From positions 1 through 9,847 of the forward strand of contig JBHLNL010000138.1 of assembly GCA_048941605.1 (NCBI GenBank): DNA of 9,847 nucleotides, given 5' to 3'. Below, piece after piece: positions 1 to 6,179 of this stretch (position 1 is the first letter of the stretch; each line of letters opens with the position of its first letter). Both the position numbers and the translations under genes were made by a program. This DNA is from Loki-b32 sp048941605 (GTDB taxonomy: Archaea > Asgardarchaeota > Lokiarchaeia > Sigyniarchaeales > SOKP01). The notes below the pieces were generated by a model, which searched no databases, was not told the DNA's origin, and saw only the letters and a program-made list of their open reading frames with translations.

Positions 1-997
1 TAGAATAATCTTTGATTGAAAAATACTTGAAAGAATACTTCATAATTGATAATACTGTTAAAAATAATCCAATAAAACTTAATCCAATTAAAATGTAAGT
101 TACAACATAGGATAATCTAATAGGACCATTAATTGTCTCAGAATTGAAGAATTTTAATTCAAACCATTTTATTGTTTCAGATATAACTTCATCTGAAAAT
201 AAATAATGTGGTCCTCCGAACAGATGATTTTTAATTTCAATTAAGTTACATTTCGTTAGGTTTTTTGCAACTAAAGCATTATCCTCAAAGGGAACTATTG
301 TATCATAAATGGATTGAATAACCATTAAATTGCTTGGATTTGTTTCATTAATAATTTTAGCTGGAATATGTTTCATGAAGGGATGATCTTCAGTAATTCC
401 AAAAAAACTAGCAGAAAAATTAACTAAACCTGCCCAAGTTACCGTCACTTTGAACCTGTCATCAAATGCACCATTCATTAAGGCAACCATACCCCCTAAT
501 GAATGTCCAATCAATCCAATTTGTGATACATTTATATTTTCAAAAAATCTCATATGTGATAAAGTATCTAACAATTTAGAACAATCTTGAGCTATAGAAG
601 GGACATTGGTTCTGTTCATATATGCATTAGGATTTATATCTAAAAGATGTCCTCCACTCTCCCCATCTCCTCTGTAATCTATACTTGCTACATAAAACCC
701 TCTTTTTGTAAATTCATTTGGTACTCTTGGATCTAAATCTTTTTGACTTCCTAATCCATGAGCAAATATGATTAATGGAGATTTTTGTTGAAAATTTAAT
801 TGTTTGACCGGATGATATAGATTTGCATAAAGAGTCGCGTTTGATGATTCAAAAATTACTCTTTCATAAATTATATAACTTTCAAATCTAAATGCATATA
901 AAGAAGCTACAGAAATCACAAAAAATAGTATAGAAGACATCAAAAACCAGTGATCCTTCCTTCTTTTTATTCTTTTTTTGTGGATATGGTTCTTCAT
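1..997 (-). CDS. Membrane-anchored alpha/beta hydrolase, 3' end cut by window edge
   Basis: About 332 codons are visible from an ATG at 995-997; the C-terminus lies beyond the left edge. A lysine/arginine-rich N-terminus is followed by one membrane helix (about residues 17-35), then an alpha/beta hydrolase domain. The oxyanion motif HGLG is at 80-83, the nucleophile elbow GHSLGG has Ser166, a likely acid is Asp232 in IYDTIVP, and a likely catalytic His264 is in GGPHYLF. A second hydrophobic helix starts near residue 293, so more membrane segments may follow. By the positive-inside rule the hydrolase domain should face outwards (inference). The family includes esterases, dienelactone hydrolases and acyl-peptidases; the substrate cannot be told. 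The gene points away from the inositol cluster and stands alone here. There is no clear Shine-Dalgarno site, and TATA-like stretches lie near 1013-1020 and 1033-1044. Confidence 0.85.
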   Translation of the reverse strand, partial: MKNHIHKKRIKRRKDHWFLMSSILFFVISVASLYAFRFESYIIYERVIFESSNATLYANLYHPVKQLNFQQKSPLIIFAHGLGSQKDLDPRVPNEFTKRGFYVASIDYRGDGESGGHLLDINPNAYMNRTNVPSIAQDCSKLLDTLSHMRFFENINVSQIGLIGHSLGGMVALMNGAFDDRFKVTVTWAGLVNFSASFFGITEDHPFMKHIPAKIINETNPSNLMVIQSIYDTIVPFEDNALVAKNLTKCNLIEIKNHLFGGPHYLFSDEVISETIKWFELKFFNSETINGPIRLSYVVTYILIGLSFIGLFLTVLSIMKYSFKYFSIKDYS

Positions 998-1116
998 GAG
1001 TTAATATTATCTTTTTATAATTAAGTTTCTTTCACTTATATTTTGTTAATACTAAGTTGAATAATTAAAAATTTAATTTAGTAGTTCTTAAGAAAAATAG
1101 TTATAACTTACTTAAT

Positions 1117-1293
1117 CTATTCCTCTATTTTAGTGAAGAATATTTTTCTTCCTGAATGAACTGTTTCAAAATAATCTTTATATTTTTTGATGTCTCCATT
1201 AACTTCTTCTAATTCTTCATTTTCCAACATATTATTGAGAATTGTTAACGTGGATAAATATAATTGAGGAATAAATGTATCTATTTGAGATAA
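1117..1293 (-). pseudogene. Remnant of a DUF2061 membrane protein (C-terminal 58 codons only)
   Basis: Read on the minus strand, 58 codons ending in TAG align without gaps to the last 58 residues of the intact DUF2061 protein at 5564-6046. By hand about 36 of 58 residues are identical, including LSQIDTF, MLENEEL and VHSGRK. Immediately upstream in frame are TGA and TAA stops, and the two membrane helices are missing, so this is not a complete gene. The next 200 bases (1294-1494) encode nothing recognisable; a weak DNA resemblance just before the break could mean a one-base frameshift and decay rather than a clean cut. The fragment lies on the same strand as its intact relative, and the inositol cluster lies between the two copies. 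Confidence 0.75.
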
Positions 1294-1457
1294 TTTTCAT
1301 TAAAACATATTTGATCAGAGGATAGCAGAAAAAATAAGGATAACAGGGGAATAAATTATCGAGAACTTCATAGCTATGTGTTCTTACAATAAAAATTATT
1401 AAATTTTGCAGGAGAAAAAGTATAAAGAATTTTTTATTTAGCAAACACTCCCTTGGT

Positions 1458-1464
1458 AAAAAAA
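1458..1464 (-). terminator. Possible U-tract terminator after the inositol synthase gene
   Basis: A run of seven A on the plus strand reads as U7 in the minus-strand transcript, about 30 bases after the stop of the inositol-1-phosphate synthase gene. Archaeal RNA polymerase commonly stops at such U-runs without a hairpin. In DNA this AT-rich the assignment is weak. Confidence 0.3.
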
Positions 1465-1494
1465 CATTATCAATCTTATATTATTTATGAATTA

Positions 1495-2652
1495 TCAATC
1501 AGTACTTTGTTCATTTTGCTTAATAATTCTATCAATTAAAGGAACTCTTGCTTCTGAAAAGCCATTTATAAATTCCTCTGTCAGTTTATATGCTTCATCA
1601 TCACTATATTGTATTGGGGGATGTTTCATAAAGTATGAAGAAGGATTATATAAAACACCACCTTGATTTCTATCCAGAGCCAATTTTAAACATCTTATAG
1701 CATCAATAACCACCCCCGCAGAATTAGGAGAATCTTCTACCGAAAGACGTAATTCGAGATTTATTGGAATGTCGCCAAAGATATTTCCCTCCATTCTAAT
1801 AAAACATACTTTATTATCTTTTTGCCAAGGAACCCAATCACTTGGGCCGATATGTATATTTTCATTTTCCAATCTAACTTCTGTTTGTGATTGAACTGCT
1901 TCTGTTTTAGACTTTTTTTTCGAAACGAGTCTATATCTATCAAGCATATTTAGGAAATCTGTATTCCCCCCGGTATTAAGTTGATATGTACGTTTAAGTT
2001 TCACACCTCGTTTTTTGAAAAGATTTGTCAATATTCGGTGGACTATAGTTGCCCCTAATTGGGACTTAATATCATCACCTATTATTGGTATATTATTCTT
2101 TTTAAATCTTTGAGCCCATTTTGAATTACTCGCAATAAAAACAGGTATACAGTTTATGAAACCTACTTTTGCTTTTAAAGCACATTCCGCATAAAATTTA
2201 GCCGCTTTTTCAGAACCTACTGGAAGAAAATTTATAAACATATCTGCTTTTGAGGATTTTAATTCTTGTATTATTTCTTCTTGCGTTGATTCCTTTTGAT
2301 CAGACAAAATAAAGGTATATTCTTCATTGTAATACTTCATATGTTCTGCTAAACTATCTAAAATTTTACCCATTTTAACAATAACTCTAGTTTTGTGGAT
2401 ATCTTTGCAAAATATTTTAGTACAATTAGGTGGTTGAAAAATAGCTACCGATACATCCGTTCCAACTTTCCTACGGTCTATATCAAAAGCAGCAACAACT
2501 TCAATATCACTTGGCTTATATCCACCAATATCCCAATGCATTAACCCAATAGCATCTTTGTTCTTCTTATTTTTATAGTATTGGATTCCTTGAATTAAAG
2601 CACTAGCACAATTACCAAGTCCAGCTATAGCAATTTTTATTTTACTAATCAT
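1495..2652 (-). CDS. ino1: Inositol-1-phosphate synthase (short prokaryotic type)
   Basis: This 385-residue protein should convert D-glucose-6-phosphate to 1D-myo-inositol 3-phosphate (L-inositol-1-phosphate) with NAD as bound redox cofactor. The N-terminal Rossmann loop GLGNCAS is at 11-17 and the FDID strand at 56-59. Further family blocks are GDDIKSQLGAT at 192-202, NTGGNTDFLNM at 226-236, SDWVPW at 271-276 and SVEDSPNSAGVVIDAIR at 304-320. The length fits the roughly 360-390-residue archaeal, Thermotoga and actinobacterial form rather than the 500-residue eukaryotic form. The ATG overlaps the end of the cytidylyltransferase gene by 8 bases and has a strong GAGGTGA site, so the two genes form a translationally coupled pair. 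It supplies both substrates of the neighbouring enzymes: inositol-1-phosphate for activation by CTP and as acceptor. Confidence 0.93.
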   Translation of the reverse strand: MISKIKIAIAGLGNCASALIQGIQYYKNKKNKDAIGLMHWDIGGYKPSDIEVVAAFDIDRRKVGTDVSVAIFQPPNCTKIFCKDIHKTRVIVKMGKILDSLAEHMKYYNEEYTFILSDQKESTQEEIIQELKSSKADMFINFLPVGSEKAAKFYAECALKAKVGFINCIPVFIASNSKWAQRFKKNNIPIIGDDIKSQLGATIVHRILTNLFKKRGVKLKRTYQLNTGGNTDFLNMLDRYRLVSKKKSKTEAVQSQTEVRLENENIHIGPSDWVPWQKDNKVCFIRMEGNIFGDIPINLELRLSVEDSPNSAGVVIDAIRCLKLALDRNQGGVLYNPSSYFMKHPPIQYSDDEAYKLTEEFINGFSEARVPLIDRIIKQNEQSTD

Positions 2653-3487
2653 TATTCACCTCTGCAGATTTCGTGTTGAAAGTAATGGATTCTGTGGGAA
2701 TTAAACCAAAAGGATGAATGTTTGAAGCTTTACTAAAAAGTTTTTTGAGTTGGCAATATTTTCTATAATCGTCAATATCTAGCCAAATTGTATTCGGAAA
2801 ATCATAATAACCAACATTTAAATCTGAACTCAATGCGGACATAATTACGTCTGTTACACCAAATTTATGAAAATTTGATTCAATTTTCCCACAAATTCTT
2901 TTAATTTTTTTAGTCTTTAAAATGAATACTCCCATATCTAATCGGTTATAATTCATTAAATCCTTTCCAATATTTTTAATAAAAGTATTTTCTCCAAATA
3001 CTTTTGTAGCATCCTCCTTGTCATAATATCCTTTTTTATTCATTGGATCGGTTGCTAAAAGAATGTCTTTTTTTTTATAGTTTCTTCTCATTTTAGAAAA
3101 AATATTTTTTGAGAAAATATGATCCGCCATAGAAAGTAATGTATATTCTGAAGAAATTGAATTAAGGCCTAAAAAAAGACTAAATCCATTTTCTCTCTCT
3201 GGTATCTTATTTTCAATAATATCTAAATCAAGATTATTTAAATCAACCAGAGATCGAGATACAGATTTTAAAATCCTTTTTTTAAATTTTAATTTATTAA
3301 ATGTTTTACTAGTCACTATCTTTATTTTTTTTATTCTTGTTTTAATCATTCCAGCGATAATAAACCCTAAAATATTGGAATTATTTAGTTTTAAAAAATA
3401 TTTTTTAAATCTACTATCCATAAAATTAAATCGGCTGGAAATCCCTGCTGCTAGAATTAAACCCTCTAATTTATTATCATTTATCAT
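2645..3487 (-). CDS. CTP:inositol-1-phosphate cytidylyltransferase (stand-alone IPCT)
   Basis: This is a 280-residue nucleotidyltransferase-fold protein that would activate inositol-1-phosphate with CTP to give CDP-inositol. The nucleotide-binding start is LAAGISSRF at 12-20 with lysines 28-29. Further blocks resemble, from memory, the N-terminal half of bifunctional IPCT/DIPPS enzymes such as that of Archaeoglobus fulgidus: ERENGFSL near 98-104, MADH at 120-123 (metal-binding Asp122; GDH in relatives), EDATK at 158-162, IGKDL at 173-177, DMGVF at 184-188 and WLDIDD at 235-240. It is not fused to a CDP-alcohol phosphotransferase; that partner is a separate gene at 4693. The signature loop is atypical: GISSR lacks the second glycine, and KK stands where a PK pair is usual. 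It is the first gene of a pair with ino1. A different sugar-phosphate nucleotidyltransferase is possible but less likely in this context. Confidence 0.82.
   Translation of the reverse strand: MINDNKLEGLILAAGISSRFNFMDSRFKKYFLKLNNSNILGFIIAGMIKTRIKKIKIVTSKTFNKLKFKKRILKSVSRSLVDLNNLDLDIIENKIPERENGFSLFLGLNSISSEYTLLSMADHIFSKNIFSKMRRNYKKKDILLATDPMNKKGYYDKEDATKVFGENTFIKNIGKDLMNYNRLDMGVFILKTKKIKRICGKIESNFHKFGVTDVIMSALSSDLNVGYYDFPNTIWLDIDDYRKYCQLKKLFSKASNIHPFGLIPTESITFNTKSAEVNND
2656..2662 (-). promoter_or_regulatory. Shine-Dalgarno site GAGGTGA of ino1
   Basis: GAGGTGA (minus strand) ends three bases before the ATG at 2650-2652 and lies inside the end of the cytidylyltransferase gene. It fixes the ino1 start and supports coupled translation of the two genes. 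Confidence 0.8.
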
Positions 3488-3511
3488 TACAATCCACTTT
3501 TTTCATTGAAA

Positions 3512-3519
3512 TTTTTAAA
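3512..3519 (-). promoter_or_regulatory. TATA-like box for the IPCT-ino1 pair
   Basis: TTTAAAAA on the minus strand is centred 28.5 bp before the IPCT ATG, and no convincing Shine-Dalgarno site lies between. That spacing implies transcription starting at or next to the start codon, i.e. a leaderless mRNA. In such AT-rich DNA the evidence is the spacing shared with other genes in the window. Confidence 0.4.
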
Positions 3520-3771
3520 TTAAAAATAAAGGAAAATAGTTTGGATCCTGAAAATTTTAAAAATTTATTTTTTTTTTAATTTTTTTTACCAAAACTGAAT
3601 AAATATAATCATAAGGGATAAATCTTTGCATTTCAAAAGATTTACAGAAAAGTTTTTGAATTTCCTTCATAATGAAATTGCCATTTCTAATGTAATAGTA
3701 ATAAGATTATTAGTTATATAAGATTTGGTCTTTTATTAAAAACTTAAAAAACTTTTTAATTGAATCGATAG

Positions 3772-3794
3772 TTGTTTTAATAATAATAAAACAA
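3772..3794 (-). terminator. Inverted repeat after the TIM-barrel gene, possible terminator
   Basis: TTGTTTTA and TAAAACAA form a perfect 8-bp AT-rich stem around a 7-base loop, starting 25 bases after the TIM-barrel stop codon. In the minus-strand transcript U-rich stretches follow (around 3729-3758). It may end transcription or protect the 3' end, but the weak stem makes this tentative. Confidence 0.3.
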
Positions 3795-3818
3795 ATGTAA
3801 AAATGGTTTTAGCGTATT

Positions 3819-4622
3819 TTATGTTTTTTCTATAATCTTATTTAAAAAATTTAAACTTTTTGAAGCATCTTTTAGGGATTTATTTTCAATTATTAAATTT
3901 TTTTTTCTTAAATTTTTTACTTTTGAAAACAATTTTGTAAATAGAATTGTTCCATCTTCTAAATTTCCGTGGGTATCTCTCCCAAAATTGTTTGATAAGT
4001 GAATTCCAATTATAGGGAAATCACAAATTATTTCAATGTCTTCTATTAATGCGTTAGAGTCATGATAAAAAGTATTAAGATGTCCAATGTCAAGTAAAAA
4101 GTATAAAGAAGGGAAAATACGACTATAATATTGAAAATCACTAATTTTTTCAATCAAACCAGTTGTCAATGATTTTTGACGATTTTCAATAGCAAATGGT
4201 ATTGAATAAGAGCTAGAAGTTTTTAGTAATTCTGATATTGTTTTAATTTGTTGTTTATGAGCCTTTTCTCTTATTGAAGGAATAGTATAAAAAGTATCAC
4301 TAATTTTTCCAGTATGTACAACAATATAAAGAGGTTTCCATTTCTTCACAAAATTTATCTCTTTTCTTAGTATTCTACTTGAATAATATCGTATTTTATT
4401 ATCTAATGAAGCAATGTTTAAATCAATGAATGACAAGTGAAAAGAAAGTTTTAAGTCCGTTGAATATAACCTATCAATAAGTCTTATGGCCTTGCTTTGA
4501 TACTCTTGGAATTTGAATATGGGATTATCTAACTGAATTTCACAAAAATCAATATTTAAATTAAGTATTGAATTTAAGATTTTATCAAAATCCCAATTAG
4601 CACGAATTGAAATCCCTATCAC
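3819..4622 (-). CDS. TIM-barrel isomerase/epimerase-like protein (xylose isomerase/AP endonuclease 2 fold)
   Basis: This 267-residue protein shows the metal-site pattern of the xylose isomerase-like TIM-barrel superfamily, which includes sugar and inosose isomerases/epimerases and endonuclease IV. Likely metal and catalytic residues are His62 (FHLSF), His103 (HTG), Glu145 (AIENR), Asp178 and His181 (DIGH), His208 (IHLSN), Asp216 and His218 (RDTHG) and Glu246 (IIENK). The length is typical. The start is GTG at 4620-4622, since no in-frame ATG lies nearby and residues from MIGISIR on fit the first barrel strand. There is no Shine-Dalgarno site; a TATA-like box about 28 bp upstream suggests a leaderless message. 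It lies between the IPCT-ino1 pair and the divergent phosphotransferase, so a substrate in inositol or sugar-phosphate metabolism is likely (inference), but the reaction is unknown. Confidence 0.8.
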   Translation of the reverse strand: MIGISIRANWDFDKILNSILNLNIDFCEIQLDNPIFKFQEYQSKAIRLIDRLYSTDLKLSFHLSFIDLNIASLDNKIRYYSSRILRKEINFVKKWKPLYIVVHTGKISDTFYTIPSIREKAHKQQIKTISELLKTSSSYSIPFAIENRQKSLTTGLIEKISDFQYYSRIFPSLYFLLDIGHLNTFYHDSNALIEDIEIICDFPIIGIHLSNNFGRDTHGNLEDGTILFTKLFSKVKNLRKKNLIIENKSLKDASKSLNFLNKIIEKT

Positions 4623-4645
4623 ACGGTCATAAAAGATATTAAATC

Positions 4646-4658
4646 CTATAAAATTTTA
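4646..4658. promoter_or_regulatory. Divergent promoter core with palindromic TATA element
   Basis: The 70-base gap between two divergent genes contains the perfect palindrome TAAAATTTTA at 4649-4658, with CTATAAAA at its left side. Read leftwards, TTTTATAG is centred about 27.5 bp before the GTG of the TIM-barrel gene. Read rightwards, TATAAAAT is about 42 bp before the TTG at 4693, leaving room for a short leader with the AAAGGT site at 4681-4686. A separate TAAATATG at 4660-4667 could instead serve the rightward gene. Confidence 0.4.
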
Positions 4659-4692
4659 GTAAATATGAATAATTAATTTTAAAGGTAAATAA

Positions 4693-5322
4693 TTGATAGA
4701 AATGCCGGAAAAAGGAGATGGTCTTGTTTCAAAATATATAAACAGGCACTTTTCTCGTCCATTGACAAAATTGATTTTGCATTTTTGGCCAAATTGTAAC
4801 CCAAATTTAATATCTATTATATCAGCTTTAACTGGGATTACCAGTTCAATATTGTTCTTTTTGCACTTTCCTATTTTGGGAGGAATTTTTGTTCAAATAG
4901 CAAGTATCATTGATGGTTCTGATGGGGAAGTAGCTCGTGCCAATGGGAGAACTTCTTTTTTTGGAGGTTTCTTTGATTCTGTGATGGATCGTTATATTGA
5001 TGTTTTCATATTCTTAGGTCTTATATTTTTCTCTCTTAATGTCCTTTTGATTTCACATGCATTTTTATTAGGAATAATTACTATTACTGGTGCCTATTCA
5101 ATAAGTTATACTGCTGCTAAAGTTGAGTTAAAAGAAGGTATTGATTTCTCCAGAACGATTCAAGGACGAGATACAAGGCTATTTCTTGTATTTTTAGCTG
5201 GAATTTGTGCATTTTTTTCAGATTGGGCAATTCCAATATGCTTAATTTTAATTTCTATTCTAACTCATGGATCAGTTATTATTAGAATCAATCAAGTCAG
5301 AAAAGAGAAGAATTTGAATTAA
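4693..5322 (+). CDS. CDP-alcohol phosphotransferase, DIPPS-like (CDP-inositol:inositol-1-phosphate transferase)
   Basis: This 209-residue integral membrane protein carries the complete CDP-alcohol phosphotransferase signature: Asp74, Asp77, Gly78, Ala81, Arg82, Gly91, Asp95 and Asp99, with exact D-x2-DG-x2-AR-x8-G-x3-D-x3-D spacing. The DGSDGEVARA version, the N-terminal GDGLVSKYINR block and a later QGRDTRLFL block resemble, from memory, the DIPPS half of bifunctional IPCT/DIPPS enzymes more than archaetidylinositol-phosphate synthases. Known DIPPS joins CDP-inositol to inositol-1-phosphate, giving phosphorylated di-myo-inositol phosphate. Several membrane helices follow (about 40-60, 63-75, 100-130, 145-175 and 185-200). 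TTG at 4693 is chosen because AAAGGT ends 6 bases before it; ATG at 4702 (206 residues) is an alternative. A lipid acceptor instead of inositol-1-phosphate cannot be excluded. Confidence 0.85.
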   Translation: MIEMPEKGDGLVSKYINRHFSRPLTKLILHFWPNCNPNLISIISALTGITSSILFFLHFPILGGIFVQIASIIDGSDGEVARANGRTSFFGGFFDSVMDRYIDVFIFLGLIFFSLNVLLISHAFLLGIITITGAYSISYTAAKVELKEGIDFSRTIQGRDTRLFLVFLAGICAFFSDWAIPICLILISILTHGSVIIRINQVRKEKNLN

Positions 5323-5369
5323 ATACAACCAACTCTTGATATATCACAATCGGAGATTAAATTTGGAAA

Positions 5370-5441
5370 ATGAATATTTTTTATCTTATTGGGATATTGT
5401 TGGTGTCAATAATTTTTGTAATTAAACTAATAAAATTGTAG
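5370..5441 (+). CDS. Possible 23-residue single-helix membrane peptide
   Basis: The 240-base gap after the phosphotransferase gene contains an ATG followed by 22 codons, mostly hydrophobic (NIFYLIGILLVSIIFVIKL), ending in TAG. GGAGAT lies 12 bases upstream and GGA directly before the start. The same frame continues past the TAG with an ATG at 5448 (GGGGA just before it), a lysine/glutamate-rich 16-residue segment ending in a second TAG, then six codons (DEEDEP) to a TAA at 5519. A TM helix next to a charged helix is a common micro-protein layout, but hydrophobic frames arise easily in AT-rich DNA and there is no homology evidence. Confidence 0.25.
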   Translation: MNIFYLIGILLVSIIFVIKLIKL

Positions 5442-5563
5442 GGGATAATGCTTGAAGATATTAAAGAGAAAATTAGAAAGAAATTATCTAAAAATTAGGA
5501 TGAGGAAGATGAGCCATAAAATATTCTGATAAAAATAATTTAAAAACTGTTATTATCAATTCT

Positions 5564-6046
5564 TTATTTTTTTTCTTTTGGAAAAAACATTTTTCTTCCT
5601 GAATGAACAGCTTCAAAAGATTCCTTATATTTTCTAATATCTTCATGGATTTCTTTTAATTCTTCATTTTCCAGCATACTTTTGAAAATTCCTTTTGTTT
5701 GTATATACAATTTAGGAACAAAGGTATCTATTTGAGATAATTGGTAAGCAAGTTCTTTTATTGAAGAAAAATCCAATTTTAAGTTAATTTCTTTTCGTTT
5801 AATTCTTTCAATTATTTTCTTCTCAAACTTTCTTCTAGAAATGTTACTCCAAGTTAATTCATATATGAAATAGTTTACAGATTGAACTGCTTCAGTTAAA
5901 AGAGCAGTTCCTGTTGCTATCGCAATACTCCCTGTAATAATGTATGCCGTTAATGTCCCTAGTAATAAGGTTATTGCTCTATAAATTAAACTTTTAATAA
6001 CACTTTCTTTCCACTCAATCTTTTGGATTTTTTTTTTAGATTTCAT
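5564..6046 (-). CDS. DUF2061 two-helix membrane protein with charged C-terminal extension
   Basis: This 160-residue protein has a lysine-rich N-terminus followed by the DUF2061 pattern: KSLIYRAITLLLGTLTAYII, then TGSIAIATGTALLTEAVQSV and YFIYELTW (about residues 18-66). It forms two membrane helices joined by a short TGS turn. About 95 charged, mostly helical residues follow, probably cytoplasmic, containing LSQIDTF, MLENEELKE and VHSGRK. The function of the family is unknown. The C-terminal extension recurs as a broken copy at 1117-1293, which shows that it is a conserved module. The ATG at 6044-6046 has no Shine-Dalgarno site but has ATATAAAA 26.5 bp upstream, suggesting a leaderless message. 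The gene converges on the phosphotransferase gene. Confidence 0.8.
   Translation of the reverse strand: MKSKKKIQKIEWKESVIKSLIYRAITLLLGTLTAYIITGSIAIATGTALLTEAVQSVNYFIYELTWSNISRRKFEKKIIERIKRKEINLKLDFSSIKELAYQLSQIDTFVPKLYIQTKGIFKSMLENEELKEIHEDIRKYKESFEAVHSGRKMFFPKEKK
5567..5574 (+). terminator. Possible plus-strand U8 terminator between convergent genes
   Basis: A run of eight T on the plus strand lies at the convergent junction of the phosphotransferase transcript and the DUF2061 gene, inside the last codons of the latter. It could stop plus-strand transcription. It also encodes the lysine codons of the DUF2061 C-terminus, so its presence may be incidental. Confidence 0.25.
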
Positions 6047-6068
6047 TTCAAGATTTTAATTATTCCAA

Positions 6069-6076
6069 TTTTATAT
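6069..6076 (-). promoter_or_regulatory. TATA box of the DUF2061 gene
   Basis: ATATAAAA on the minus strand is centred 26.5 bp before the ATG. With no ribosome-binding site between, transcription probably begins at the start codon. Confidence 0.45.
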
Positions 6077-6147
6077 GAATTTCATTTAATCTTTTTAATA
6101 ATTTTTTCCTTATTTAATTGATAAAAATAGATTTTACTAAATTAATT

Positions 6148-6176
6148 AAAAAAAAGATTTTTAAAAAAAAGAAAGG
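6148..6176 (-). terminator. U-tract terminator after the peroxiredoxin gene
   Basis: Just after the peroxiredoxin stop codon the minus-strand transcript has two runs of eight U (plus-strand A-runs at 6163-6170 and 6148-6155), preceded by a UUUC stretch. Tandem U-tracts without a strong hairpin are the usual archaeal terminator. This would end the gene run that begins at 8243. Confidence 0.5.
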
Positions 6177-6179
6177 GTT

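Larger units (their letters stand above)
3488..3818. other. 331-base gap between the IPCT and TIM-barrel genes
   Basis: This gap holds the IPCT promoter, T-rich tracts at 3566-3589, a short minus-strand frame and an inverted repeat near the TIM-barrel gene end. The short frame at 3557-3670 has an ATG and 37 codons; it stays open upstream without a start to about 3706, and its peptide has KEIQKLF and RFIPYDYIYS stretches. It has no Shine-Dalgarno site and resembles no family I recognise. It could be a micro-protein or the decayed tail of a lost gene. Nothing else is visible. Confidence 0.3.

Noticed and set aside
1232..1444. 70-codon minus-strand open frame with hydrophobic N-terminus
   Set aside because: Its last 20 codons overlap the DUF2061 remnant in a different frame from the one matching the intact protein, and the rest has no family resemblance; it is most likely decayed sequence.
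3566..3589. Long T-runs that look like a plus-strand terminator
   Set aside because: No plus-strand gene ends here; the tracts lie upstream of a minus-strand promoter and are probably just AT-rich spacer.
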